Shown: piece by piece, positions 1 to 16,119 of the stretch
Position numbering within the stretch: the first letter of the stretch is position 1
Layout: each line of letters begins with the position of its first letter
Assembly (NCBI GenBank): GCA_905250025.1
Contig: CAJNOJ010000072.1
Location: forward strand, 197,456-261,455
Direction: 5' to 3'
Source: Adineta ricciae
Taxonomy: Eukaryota; Rotifera; Eurotatoria; Adinetida; Adinetidae
Length of the DNA stretch: 64,000 nt
Position numbers and translations under genes: made by a program
The notes under the pieces: generated by a model
Seen by the model: the letters and a program-made list of their open reading frames with translations, nothing else
What the model was told of the DNA's origin: nothing
The model's database searches: none

Positions 1-284
1 TTCATAGAAATATTTACTGCCAACGAAGAGACTCATATGCTCCTATACAATGTAAGGTCGTTGAAATGATAAAGACTGTCTTGTTGTATCACTTTTCCTT
101 CGTGTTCTGTGATAGATGATAATCGTGAAAGAACACAGAAATGAATTGCTGGTGAATAAATGTCTTTGTTCACTTGATATGATAATATTAGACTTTACCA
201 AAGTCAGATAAGTGTAGATATGATAAGATGTTGATATAAATAGACATATTTCATTTTCAGTTCATTTTTTCGTCGTTTTTAGTT
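1..284. other. Upstream region of fucosidase copy 1
   Basis: AT-rich DNA before the first fucosidase ATG. No upstream gene end and no convincing TATA box; it presumably holds the promoter and 5' UTR. Confidence 0.4.
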
Positions 285-2009
285 ATGTTAAAAATCGTTG
301 TGCTTTTATTATTCTTGTTCATATCGAAATGTGAGAATTATTCATTTCGGTACCTTCAAGAGAGAGAACCCGGTCCTTCGCCCTGGGGAAAGTATCGAAT
401 TTCGCCAAAAACCGGTGTGAAAATTGCATTACCAAGTAGGAGCATTTACTAAGTTTATGAAAAGACATAAAATCTTGTCTCTTTAGCACCTGAACAGCTT
501 CAGTGGCAAGCACAAGAACTAGGTGTACTTATTCATTTTAATATCGCCACGTATATTGATGGCGATGGATGCACTGGACAGATAGTTCCAAATATTTCCC
601 TATTTCAACCATATTTGTTGAATACGGATAATTGGGTTCAAACAATGGTTGATTTTGGTGCTCAATATGCTGTTCTAGTTGGAAAAGTGAGTATTCTCTC
701 TTTTATTTTTTCTCAAAGCTATTTTTTCTCATTGATAATTAAAGCATGCTTGTGGATTTCATATGGCACCTACGGATGTTAAATTTCCAGTGAATCCCTC
801 GGGTCGAATTATCCCTTATACATATTCGATTGATTATTCGCCAATGAAGGGTAGAGATGTTTTGGGAGAATTCATTGCTAGTTGTAAGAAAAAACAAATA
901 CGGACTGGATTTTATTATACAGTTGTTAATAATAACTGGTTTGACGTGGATAGAGGCTATGTAAGTTCGATGTGATGCAATCAAAACAAATCATTTTACT
1001 TGTCATATCTGAAACATTAGGTTCAAAACCGTTCGCTGCAACCAGGTCAAGTAAATATCACACAAAAAACATACGAAAATATTGTTTTACAGCAGTTGAG
1101 TGAAATTTGGACCAGGTATGGTAAATTAGAAGAAATTTGGTTTGATGGAGGGTGAGTTCTAACGATATGATAAAATCTATTCTTCGATTATTTTATATAG
1201 ATATACAGAAGATATGAAAGAACCCATAACTGCTTTATTGGCTGAACTTCAACCTCAGGCGATTGCTTTCAATGGCTATGGTGTTTCGACAAATCCAGCT
1301 CGGTGGATTGGCACGGAAATGGGCATTGCACCCGATCCAAACTGGTCAACGGGTGTAACTAACGATGGCGGCGATCCTGATAGTCCAATCTTTTGTCCTG
1401 CAGAATGTGATACAACACTTCAGAATCACGATCGATGGTTTTGGGTACGATTTCACTTCTGTACGATCGATAAAATATTATGTGTAATCGTTTCTTCTTT
1501 AGGGTATCAACGCAACACTTCGTCCATTGTCAGAACTTATTCAAGTTTATCATGAAACAGTTGGACGAAATTGCATCTTGATGTTAGATCTTACACCTGA
1601 TCGAACTGGTATCATCCCACCAGAATATGCACGTCGTTATAAAGAACTCGGTGATTTCATTCGTTCCTGCTATGGTACCTCAGTCACACCTACACAACAA
1701 CTCATCGTCCGAGACTCCTCGCTTCACATCCTACGATTCGATGCAACACCTGTCACCGTCGATCGCTCAGTCATTCAAGAAGATCAAACAAATGGACAAG
1801 TCATTCGAGCTTACACTGTCGACATACAACTAGTCAATGCAACACATTCTGATCAATGGATCACCGTGGCAAAAGGTACCAGTGTCGGAAACAAGAAGAT
1901 TGACATCTGGTCAATTGGAGCACAGTTAGTAAACGGTGTCCGACTGAACATCACCAAATCCGTGGACACACCAGTGATCAAAACATTTACAGTTCATTTG
2001 TGTAATTGA
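285..2009 (+). CDS. Alpha-L-fucosidase, GH29 (copy 1)
   Basis: Secreted or lysosomal glycosidase that removes L-fucose from glycans. Six exons are visible: 285-435, 487-686, 745-960, 1021-1151, 1201-1444 and 1503-2009. They sum to 1449 nt, a 482-residue protein, close to the family norm. The start MLKIVVLLLFLF is a hydrophobic signal peptide. The GH29 barrel follows: an HFN motif in exon 2, KHACGF across the exon 2/3 junction (the position of the usual K-H-x-x-G-F motif), and EIWFDGG at the end of exon 4, whose Asp matches the family nucleophile. The C-terminal part is a beta-rich domain ending VHLCN. All introns are 50-60 bp. A closely related copy lies 17 kb away in inverted orientation; exon 5 and the last ~500 bp are nearly identical while the other exons have diverged. 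Family call is firm; substrate linkage is not visible. Confidence 0.93.
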
Positions 2010-2143
2010 ACTTTCATATTTTATACATGATTGTGATTTTGATGTTCATCATTTGATTTTTTCGTACTGATGTCGAAAATAAAATAGATACAAAGAATGG
2101 CAATAGCTGTTTCTGTGGTCTCGCAAGTGATTATAGGTTCATG
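1640..2143. repeat. Inverted near-identical repeat, arm 1
   Basis: The 3' part of the last fucosidase exon, the stop codon and about 134 bp of 3' flank match 19122-19626 on the opposite strand almost base for base. Similarity ends sharply at 2143, where the flanks become unrelated. Outside this tract the two genes differ much more, which looks like gene conversion. Confidence 0.85.
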
Positions 2144-3039
2144 CTATCTCGAGCTGAAATACTATCATTCGATGCAGAATTTAAATCTGAGTCGAACGGT
2201 GTAGTTTCCATGCACGGGGCATGCTTAGTAAAACAGTTTTAAATTAATATATCGTTTGTTCGTGCCAGCTCCTTCGTGCTAAGCTTCACACTGATTTGGA
2301 TATGTTAGACTTTTCAGTGTCTTTCCTAGTTCGGAGAAAATAAGTGTGAAAATAATAACCAGTAACAATTATTCAGATGAATCAGACCAAAAAACTTTAT
2401 TATTGGTTTTAAAATAGTGTCAGTTTTAGAGATGATAGAATTTAATATACAACTGAAGATGGGATGGCAATTCTCCAATTCGTTGTTATTTTATTAAAGT
2501 GAAATTCTTCTGTTTCCTAACTGTAAGTTTTCCGAAATATAAGGGAAAACCTCTCGTTTATTTGTAAAGGAAGAAGAACTAGAAAACGAACGAGAACAGA
2601 ATAGTTAGAAGTAACACGAGAGCAAATCACATACTTGCATATATATATTGACGCATGTGAAGGAAAGGAAAATACCGTGAAAGTGCATGGAAATATCCTT
2701 ACATAAAACCCAAGATGACGTGTTGATTTCCCTGATCAGATCCTGGTCATTTTCGAGAACAAATCACCAACACTAACAATGATAGTGAGTATTTCCTACT
2801 CCTATCTACGTTGGTAAAAGCGTATATTTTTTATGAAAATGTGATTTGTCATCTACCTGAATCAACAATTACCAATATAGAAAAAACCCCAATGAATTCA
2901 TATTAGTCTTAATAATTATATTGCGTCGATTGGTGGGTATCCTATCACCATATCAATCAAATGATGTCACAAATGTATTGTAAAAAAACCCACTAGCTCA
3001 GGACAAAAATGCAATCGAACTCGCCTATAAAAAGGTCTA
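2144..3039. other. Intergenic, no gene seen
   Basis: AT-rich sequence between the fucosidase 3' flank and the TIR element. No ORF with coding character and no further repeat seen. Confidence 0.5.
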
Positions 3040-3492
3040 CACTGTAAAAAATAAACGTAGAATACAAAACCCTTCAAAAGGGTTTATTAGCTAATTAAAC
3101 CCTTTCACATACTCATTTTCGCCTTTTTATCTCCATAAACCCTCTCATCAACCCTTTAAGCTGATCAACCCTATCAAGGGTATTTGATACGTTGCACTTT
3201 CATACACTTTTAGGGTATATGAGTACTGATTAAACCCTCAGAGGTTTATCTACTTCATAAACCCTTTGTAAATCTGTTTAATAATCTACCCTTTAGAAAT
3301 AACTGACGAGTAAAAAACGCTTTTCTGTAGGAAAGTGCAACGTATCAAATACCCTTGATAGGGTTGATCAGCTTAAAGGGTTGATGAGAGGGTTTATGGA
3401 GATAAAAAGGCGAAAAAGAGTATGTGAAATGGTTTAAGTAGCTGATAAACCCTTTTGAAGGGTTTTGTATTCTACGTTTATTTTTTACAGTG
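3040..3492. mobile_element. MITE-like non-autonomous TIR transposon
   Basis: A 453-bp element bounded by terminal inverted repeats of 162 bp each (3040-3201 and 3331-3492) around a ~129-bp core. Comparing the arms by eye gives only four or five mismatches. The termini begin CACTGTAAAAAATAAACG and the element is flanked by TA on both sides (3038-3039 and 3493-3494), consistent with a TA target-site duplication. There is no ORF, so it would depend on a transposase elsewhere. The TA duplication suggests a Tc1/mariner-like source, but the termini alone do not prove the superfamily. The arms could form a very long hairpin. Confidence 0.85.
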
Positions 3493-4068
3493 TAGTAGCG
3501 ATGATATAACTCGCTCTCGTCCTGCGACTAAGGTGAGGCTTTTTCAACTAAATGAAAAAAGAGATAGATCAGAATAGCAAATGAATTACTTTTCGTGGTC
3601 AATGCAAGATAAGCTGGCATTCCACGGAAACTTTCTAAGAAAGGAGGCGGAATGGAAAGTCAGTAAGATAAGTTCGTATTATTCCCCAGGTTATTATGGC
3701 ACGGTCGGAGTCCGGCGGCAATGAATCTGCCGGAGCTTGCTGGAATCGGCGAAAACTGTGCCGGAATCGAGAAGAGCTGTACCGGAACCCACTCAGATTT
3801 CAACGGATCCGGTCGTCGGAATGATCGACCTGGGCATGCACAAATAGACGAGAACAAAAAGAGATCAGATATAATATCACCCATGACTTAGGCCAGAGTA
3901 CTGGGGGTATTCGAATGCTTTTCAATCAAATCAGATCCTAATGACATCCGCCCCGCACCCTCATCGGGAGAGATCCCCGCCAACACCCACACTTCATGTG
4001 GTTTACTGTATATAATTACCTTTAAAAGTAATTAATTTTATTTCAGATAGCATAGATTCATTTACGCA
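3493..4068. other. Intergenic, probable 5' UTR intron
   Basis: Between the TIR element and the next gene. A TTTCAG acceptor at about 4041-4046, shortly before the ATG, suggests that the downstream gene has an intron in its 5' UTR. No gene supported. Confidence 0.4.
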
Positions 4069-4759
4069 ATGTCATGCACAAAGCGTACGCTTCTAGAGGT
4101 AGTGAAGCTGATTGTGCTTCTTATTTCCGCAATAGCCTTTTTTTTTGGCATGATGGTGCTTCATGACTCTACTGAAGCACGCCATGCATACCAACACTAT
4201 GTGCGTACGAGCTGTTTGATAACAAACTATACACAGTTTGATTATGAAAATACAGCGTGTGGCAGCATGAGTGGTCCTGGTGCCACTTGTGTGACTAAAG
4301 ATAAAACTATTGAGGAATTTCACATCTCATATTTAATTGGGAATGGGACACTTGTAAATCGTGAAATTCGTTTCAGCTACACTGTGGAACCAGAATATCC
4401 TAGAGAAGTATACACTTTCATTTGTCTGTAACATATTGAAATGATTATAATTTTTGCTTTTTTTTCAGCTTGGCTCTCGCACTGAATGTTTTTACAATCC
4501 ACAAAATGTAATCGATCTGGTCTCGGGGAAGATAATTTCGCATGCCAAATGGAGTATACATGCCATCAAGATTCTTTTTCTCGTTGCTGCTGGAATGTTG
4601 GCTTTCGCCATCGCCTTATACACGATTCCCTGGATTTATAAAAAAAGGCAAGAAGCTAGAAATCACTCAAATCATGGTGCTCCAGTACGGATGAAGATAA
4701 TCAAATCAACTGAAACCAAAGAAGATATCGACGTGAAAACCTATGTCGCAGATGTGTAA
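4069..4759 (+). CDS. Two-TM protein with Cys-containing ectodomain
   Basis: Two exons joined by an intron of about 60 bp (from roughly 4409 to 4470); the junction reads PRE-LGSRTECFYNP in one frame. The product is about 210 residues. It has a short cytoplasmic N-terminus, TM1 (about residues 10-30), an extracellular loop of about 120 residues with several Cys and N-glycosylation sequons (NYT, NGT), TM2 near residue 160 and a charged C-tail. Topology, loop size and a CFYNP motif resemble BK potassium channel beta subunits (KCNMB, which carry a similar CFYxP motif), but overall similarity is weak and I do not assign it firmly. The alternative is a rotifer-specific two-TM family. Start taken at the first ATG in front of TM1. 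Confidence 0.7.
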
Positions 4760-5448
4760 CAATTTTTCTTTTCTTTTTTCTTATACATTCATATTCAAGA
4801 TTACAAAAAAAAACATTAAAATTTCTTTTCCACTTCTATGTTTCTTATTCTAAAAACATGATAGTGTCTTTCTACCCTTCTGTTTTTTATTCTATGTCAA
4901 ACTAACATGCATTCATGTATTCTTACATTGTAACAAAAACACTTTATCTTTTTCTTTCGCGTGATCTTCCCTTTTATTAATTATATGAGTGCTCCCGATA
5001 AACTGATGAATGACGTCGGGGCCAGTAACTTCTATCAAAATAACTATTGCCATATAACGATACTTCTTAGGCAAGACAATCTTAACGCAGTTCATGCTTC
5101 AAATCATTAACTTAGATCGATTACGAACTCAGCGAGAATCATGATACTGAAGTGTCATATTCATACAACTACTTTTCCTACCAAATCATTCCACCAGAAC
5201 TCTTCTTAAGTGCATATTCTAACATAAAACAAAAGCAAAGTGTCCACACTAGAAAGCCCACAAACCGCCAGCCAACTACTCCCACCGCATCGCTTAGAAT
5301 CACAAGAAAAATTCTACCGTTCATACCTACAGTGACAAATGTCCACTAACCCAAATACTGTCTCATTCGGGAAACTGCTTCAATCATAAGTGAACGAGAA
5401 ACCAGACATTTTTAAAACCCGACAAACTCTAGACTGATCTAACCATAC
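4760..5448. other. Intergenic, no gene seen
   Basis: AT-rich; short ORFs here lack start context, domains or splice support. Confidence 0.4.
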
Positions 5449-5524
5449 TGCATCGACTGACATCGAAAGAAGAGGCCTCTCGGTGGTGTTTATAGCGAAA
5501 AACGTCGACTCACTCAAATTCTGG
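5449..5524 (+). repeat. Direct repeat, unit A
   Basis: A ~76-bp unit starting TGCATCGACTGACATCGAA and ending near CACTCAAATTCTGG. It recurs at 5612-5687 with about 10 substitutions. Unit spacing is 163 bp. Confidence 0.75.
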
Positions 5525-5611
5525 CTGAATCGGCGAGCTGTTCTACAAAAAAGTCAACTCAAAGGAGGACACTCTTAAAAGAGGAGAAATTATGGACTCA
5601 TCTGCCAATAG

Positions 5612-5687
5612 TGCATCGACTGACATCGAAGGAAGGAGCCTATCAGTGGTGTTTATAGTAAAAAACATCGACTCACTCAAATCCTGA
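5612..5687 (+). repeat. Direct repeat, unit B
   Basis: Second copy of the 5449-5524 unit. An ATG at about 5592 opens a 30-codon frame through it, but nothing else marks it as coding. It may be a relic of a larger duplicated or mobile sequence. Confidence 0.75.
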
Positions 5688-7451
5688 CCTTTGTTGTGGA
5701 GCAGATGGTGAGTATGAGCTGGCAGGAAACGGGTTCAATATTAAGTGGAACTTATTTGAAGTGAAATGGAGAAGAATGCGAACAATGGGGATGGTGTATT
5801 CCATGTGTTCGTCAGAAATTGTTGGTATTTAATTTTGCTGACCACATTTACCGGATTGATGGGAATCCTAAGGTAACGCTACGACTGCGCGAGAGGAATG
5901 GTGTGATTTGAACAGACGATCATTCTAATAGTTGAGTTAAAAACAATCAAAGGATTGGTGTGTTGCAACATTTCGTTAGCGTGGGTAATCTGATGGCGGC
6001 GACGGTGATAATACGACCAGGCTGTTGTAGCAGTTCGGGACGCGTAGTTTCTGTGGAGTTAAGGATCGATATAGACAGGTACTTGTTTTAAGCGATAGTT
6101 TTCGTGTGGTTGATGCCTGAAGTCGGTAAATGAAATTGATTACTGATTCGGGGAGAGGGTTGATACTTTTGAATTTTAATCCTGAAATTGATTTTGCCAG
6201 AAAATCAAATTTCCGATGGCGCCTGAGGGGCAGATGATACATGTAGTGTGTAATCTAGGTTCGTTCGCTGCAGTACGAAGAATATATATAGAGAAATAGC
6301 TGGAATGGTAGGAATCAATGTTCTCACTATGTGAATACTGTCGAATGATGTATTTTGGGTCGTATACACCTGTTTAGAAACGTTAAATCGGATCCCATCC
6401 TTCCAGTAGAGGACTCGCGACGTTTACGTAGCGTTACTTGTAGTAGCTAGAAATGGACGACGTCATCTGAATTAATTTTGTCGAAAATTTCATTTCAATT
6501 TGGAATTGAGCCAGATTTTGGAAGGAAATAGTCGATTTATTCCTTTTATCGATCGTCACCGGAACATATATATTTATCAAGTCAATAATTGAGAAAAATT
6601 TTCTATCATTTAGACGTTTATCGATTATTAACATTGCTAGAACAACAAGACTCCGACTGTCTGGTATTGGACGCTCTTAATTTGATCAATGTGGAGTTAG
6701 CGCCACAAACCAGAGAATTATGTAAAAAAAGCGATTTACTTTAATAGGTTAGTCATAAATCTTTTCTGTAATAGTGCAATATGATTTTACTGAGTAGACG
6801 TTACTCTGGCAAGCCATATCACGATAGTTCGAGACACCACATAAACAAATTGATATGACTCCTAATCGAAGCATTTTCTTATCATTTTTGCCCAAATATC
6901 ATCGTGCGATATTTATTTATCACCGTCTGATCAAACCAAAAGAATATGCTGTTTGCAGTCAACCGTGACTAAAACATATAACTATAAAATATACCCTCGG
7001 TGAAAAATATCATTGTGTAATGACATTCTGAAACTAGTTCAGGTTAACAAATATTCAGAAATCGACACCGCCAGTCCTATCAGAAATTGTTCAAATTGGA
7101 TAAAGACAGCTGATAATTTGATTATATTTTTGTTTTGTTTCTTTTTTACGTTTGAACATTCGTCTATGTGCTATCGTTTACCCGACGCTCTTTTTTGCAT
7201 GGAGAGACACAAGAAACGTGCGATGATTGAGATTTGTTTCGTTTATTCCCTAGTGAGCGATAAAGGAATGGCGATTGTAACTTGCTCCCGTGACGTATAA
7301 AAAAGTCGTATTCAGCTATATATTTTTTTCCTAAAGTCACACAGGCTCGATTAATAACGATGTTATGAAGAGTATTTTTATAATCGCCTCGATAGAAGTT
7401 ATACCTTAATGATTAGTTTTCGATTTTTCTCATGTAGATCTTTTTATCAAC
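5688..7451. other. Gene-poor stretch, nothing recognised
   Basis: About 1.8 kb without a supportable gene. Part of it (about 5700-6250) is less AT-rich than the surroundings and could be a decayed element or lost gene, but I recognise no domain in any frame. A TATATA run near 7315 could serve the next gene. Confidence 0.4.
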
Positions 7452-7840
7452 ATGGAATTATCTGGTGTTCTAATGATATTCTTCTTAGGAATTAGCTTGA
7501 TTCCTAGTGTGGAAGCTAATATGGGAAGTCTGGTTTTGTCGACTCTTGGCGGTATTTGTGGTTTAGTAAGATACAGGTTCCCTATGAACTTTGTTTGAAA
7601 TTCTACAATGTGATTCTTTTTAGATTATTTTGGTTCTTGATGTTGTGGCAATCTTTGAATTGCTTACACAAAGCAATCATGATTGTTGCGGAAAACTCGT
7701 CTGGACATTGATCATATTCTTTTTTCCAATTGGAGGTATGCTGTAGAATAGTCTGATTTACATGTCTTTCCTTCTCTTTTCAAGGTTTGATTTTATACTG
7801 GTGTTTTGGCCGAAGTAACATTGACCATGAAAGCATTTAA
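7452..7840 (+). CDS. Small membrane protein with PLDc_N-type domain
   Basis: Three short exons too small to stand out as ORFs: 7452-7565, 7624-7735 and 7785-7840, with introns of 58 and 49 bp; lengths sum to 282 nt, a 93-residue protein. It starts with a signal peptide or TM (MELSGVLMIFFLGISLIPS). Two further hydrophobic segments follow. The second reads KLVWTLIIFFFPIGG and is followed by LILYWCFGR, the hallmark of the PLDc_N family (phospholipase D-nuclease N-terminal, PF13396: W-x-L-I-I-x-F-P-I-x-G-x-x-x-Y). Proteins with only this domain are known widely as small membrane proteins of unknown function. Frame closure across both introns supports the model. Confidence 0.8.
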
Positions 7841-8395
7841 ATTAGAACAAAATAGAAATCGGTTGTGAGCGAGCTGCTTCAGCATTTTTGAATTTTGATA
7901 ATAAATGAATCTTTAGCCTTGAAGTAAGATGTGTCCTACTGAACTCTAGGACTAAATTCGACCTTTCATTACAATTAGAACAACTTGCTTGTTTTTCTCA
8001 TCATCGATTACCATCTAAAAATCAATACGACACACATTTTAACAAATGGCAAGGACTGAGAATAGTACAATTAGATCATGACAAAAAAAATCTGTCTTAA
8101 ATTTCTTTCAGATATAATTGTAATTAATTTCATTTTTTTTTATTTGTTTATTTACAATCAATTCAAAAACAAAAAAAAAACACTTTTGCTAGAATTTCAG
8201 TGTAATATGTATGATACGGTGAAGGTTAGAAACAATGATTTAGTGGAAAAATCATCGAATCACTACAGTCGATAGAAAAACAAATTTTGACTAATTCTCG
8301 AACATCATACATAGCTGTTAACCTTTGAAATCAACTTCGATTTTATTTGAATCATTGAACATTTTTATCCCTGATATAAACTTTCTCTTTTGGAA
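7841..8395. other. Intergenic between convergent genes
   Basis: Presumed 3' UTRs of the PLDc_N gene and the minus-strand orphan. AATAAA at about 7901-7906 is a plausible polyadenylation signal for the former. Confidence 0.5.
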
Positions 8396-9085
8396 CTAAC
8401 TCGAATAGCCATTAGTAGCGCTTGGAGAAGGCATACAAAAATAATTGTGCATTACTCGTCGAAAGAATCCTTTGTTTGTTCTGCGTCGTTGGCAAATCTC
8501 ATTAGTTTGCTTTGTTTTGTCTTTTGATAACAATATATCATTCGAATGTTCTTTAGTTTGACAAGAAGATAATTGACGATGATGATTAGATTTACGATCA
8601 TTCGCATCTTTCACTTGTTTTATGTGAACATTTTTTATATCGACTGGCGGACGATGATGACGACGTGAGTTAGCATGACTGTTAACATGTTTTCTTCTTG
8701 GTCTTATGGGCGAGGGTGGGCGGTCGAGAAGATTGAAAAGATCGCAATAGTCATCCTTACGATTCGATTGCTGATAAATTCGACGAGGAGATGGTAAAGG
8801 AGGCGGCGTAGGTGGTGACGGAAAAGATTGTGTTATCGACTGAGATATTTGATGTGGTAAAGTAGCGTAATAATTCGAAGCATGCGTGATTATTGGATCT
8901 TCCAATCGTCGACGACGTCCTGGTATTTCTGACGGCGACGATGTTCGATCATGATGATAGGCTGGTGCAATGAATGTTGGATACTGTGAGGTGACAAAGT
9001 AATTCGAATGAAAGAAAAACAATGAACATGAGCACGTAGGAATATCACTGCCAGTGCATGGCCGGCAGTGCATGTAAGTTGTCAT
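8396..9085 (-). CDS. Basic, Pro/Ser-rich orphan protein
   Basis: Uninterrupted 229-codon frame. The N-terminus is Cys-rich (MTTYMHCRPCTGSDIPTCSC). A proline-rich stretch follows in the middle (SFPSPPTPPPLPSPRRIY), then a long His/Arg/Lys/Ser-rich, probably disordered half. No domain recognised. Just upstream on the minus strand TTTTTAG followed by GATTGACAAC looks like a splice acceptor of a 5' UTR intron, which supports a real transcript. The start codon sits inside a strong GC-rich hairpin (9061-9095). Coding status is inferred from length, composition and the splice site. Confidence 0.55.
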   Translation of the reverse strand: MTTYMHCRPCTGSDIPTCSCSLFFFHSNYFVTSQYPTFIAPAYHHDRTSSPSEIPGRRRRLEDPIITHASNYYATLPHQISQSITQSFPSPPTPPPLPSPRRIYQQSNRKDDYCDLFNLLDRPPSPIRPRRKHVNSHANSRRHHRPPVDIKNVHIKQVKDANDRKSNHHRQLSSCQTKEHSNDILLSKDKTKQTNEICQRRRTNKGFFRRVMHNYFCMPSPSATNGYSS

Positions 9086-9095
9086 GCACGCCGGC
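9061..9095 (-). promoter_or_regulatory. GC-rich hairpin covering the start codon
   Basis: GCCGGCAGTGCATG (9061-9074) pairs with CATGCACGCCGGC (9083-9095), with one bulged base and an 8-nt loop. On the minus-strand mRNA the AUG of the orphan gene lies in the stem. This is striking in such AT-rich DNA. A role in limiting translation initiation is inference. Confidence 0.55.
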
Positions 9096-10922
9096 TAGTT
9101 GTCAATCCTAAAAATATACAGATTTGGATTATATGAGATCTTCGAGAATTAAAGTGTAGTGAAATACTTCGTGTACTAATTTAAGCATGATCTAGGAATA
9201 TGTCATAAAACAGATTGTTTCTATAGGCTAACCTATATATTATTATTAACGTCATATTCTTTTTTACTTCTTTCGTTTCTCTTCAATCCTTGTTGATATA
9301 TAACCAAGGCTATTTGAATCTACCACTAATTAAACTTCGACGTTTTCTTTCGGGTTCGATATCTCTATGTCTATGCTTATTGAACTTGTACAAAGACCGC
9401 TTACTGGTGCATTCGAAGGGAACAAACCACAACCTTGCTTGACGTCGACACCGTCGTCGTTGATGTGTCTAATCTTTGCACTCGTTTTCTTTTTCTCTCT
9501 CTCTCTTTCTCTCTTGCCGTCTCCTTCTATAGCTTTTTTCTCTCATACGTCTCTATACGTTTGTGACGTAGATCGAACACTACTGGGCAAGTCATATTCA
9601 TGCATGTACATACAGGTAGATGTATGTGCACATTTGTCAATTGATCAATTATCAATCGAGCAAAACGAAAAAAAAACGAAAGACGGGAAGAAATAGAGAG
9701 AAAAAGGGAGGGAGGGAAGGAGGGAAAACGCTTTAATACAGCCTCAGGTTGCTCGACAGCAAACCCTTTAACTGATCAAATATGCATCTTCGGCTAATTG
9801 CTGTCTGATTCGATGATAATAATCCTGAATGACTAAAAGTCGATTTGCTTTCTTTGTCAAGAAAAGTTTATGGGTATAAAAGATAGGACTGTGAGAAATC
9901 TTTTAATATTATTTCATCTCTGTACATTTTTCTTTAAAATTAATAGTAATAACAGATTCGATCTTGTTTATTGAAATATAATTATGCATAATTAAGAAAA
10001 AACTTGAGATAATTTAAAAATGAAGGCCATTAAGTTAGATCAAATTGCTATTACTGGTGATTAGATGAGTATTCATTAGGCTAATTAGCGAATATTTGAG
10101 AATGAATCAATTTTGTATTCCTGTTTGTACCGGTGTAAAAGATTCTCTGTCAACAGATTCCTTTCAAACGGTTTGCGCAACGTCTTATATTTTTCAAGTG
10201 TTTGATTTCGTCAATGATACTTACTCAACACGAGAAAGAAAAATGACGAGTAACGTTCTTCGATCACCTTGAAAAACAAACGCAACTTCCATTGAAGTGT
10301 TTTTTCAACGATTAACACATATGTGATTTCCAAGTACCTCTTGAATATTGAACACGATGATCAAGAGAATTTCATTTTAAAAATGAAATGATAGTTTACA
10401 TCGACTCAAGAATTTATCTAACGAAAATATTTTCCATGCACAGAAAGTCATTGATGATTATTTCGAGATTTTTTTCTTTGTTTTGTTCATCATCCTCGAT
10501 AATAAATTCATTTTGACAAACACATTAGTGAATAGATGAAAAAAGAATGAGACAGCAGAAGTAGACGACGAATGTTTGTTGTAGTAGTAGACATTAAACA
10601 CATCGAAAACGAGAACGCGCGTATTACGAACACACATATTTGAGAGTAAGAAACAAAAACGAAGACGAATATGTGTGTTGACTGGTAAAATCGAGAGACA
10701 GAGAGAGAAAAAACATAGCGCAGATCAATTCTACTACCTGTCTAGTTGTACATTATGTACAAGATAATAAACGAAAAAAAAATGAGAACGAAGGAAGAAG
10801 AGAAAGAAAGAAAGAAAAAAGATTTTGTTTTTGCAAAAACAGTGCACAGCCACTAGTGACAAACAACATTGAGAAAAGGAGAGGTTAACTCACAGACAGG
10901 TACAGATAAAGAAAAAAAAACT
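9096..10922. other. Intergenic with homopurine/homopyrimidine tracts
   Basis: About 1.8 kb without a supportable gene between the orphan's 5' end and the 3' end of TLE. It holds a CT-rich tract near 9490-9530 and long purine-rich runs at about 9664-9729 and 10767-10830. The right part is probably TLE 3' UTR. Confidence 0.5.
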
Positions 10923-13895
<2,973 letters not shown>

Positions 13896-14436
13896 TGTGT
13901 ATGTTTGTTTTTGTATTACACGTCGTCTACAAGAAAAGAAAACAATTGACAATGAAAGAACACCACTTTCTATGTCATTTCGTAACATACTTTCCATCAT
14001 AATTTTATTGTTCGATTTAAAATGTATAATTGTTAGTTGAAAAAGAACAGAAGTTAAAAAACCGAATAGGCTTCGAACGAATTTTTAAATCTGATTATCT
14101 AGAATGAACATCAATAGGGAAACAAAAGAATCAATCAATATATATATAATGTGTCCGTTTCAATCATTAAACAGAGCAATCGTATAGCAGCTGACAAAAG
14201 CCATACTTCGAGATTGATCGATGTCTGACAGAGGAGGTTAATTCTAGACAGTTCAAAATGCATAGATGACTTGAAATCAAATGATTCGATTGGTTTATAC
14301 GATTGTCCAATGAGAAAATTCGAATTGAACAAAACTACTCGTCGCGATTTTTTTTTCTTTCCTTCCTGTTTATTTTCTTTCGTTCGTTCGTGTATTTCAA
14401 TATATCTTAGCACGTATTTGATATCTACATATACCG
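13896..14436. promoter_or_regulatory. Bidirectional intergenic region, TLE / CSK-like
   Basis: About 540 bp between two divergent starts. It includes a spliced TLE 5' UTR, with an acceptor near 13928-13929. No consensus motif identified. Confidence 0.5.

Positions 14437-16119
<1,683 letters not shown>

Noticed and set aside
3040-3492. AACCCT-like motifs as telomeric repeats
   Set aside because: They are irregular and lie inside the TIR element as small hairpins; no tandem array.
9367-9696. 109-codon frame over a CT-rich tract
   Set aside because: Low-complexity Leu/Ser translation of CTCTCT sequence; no homology or splice support.
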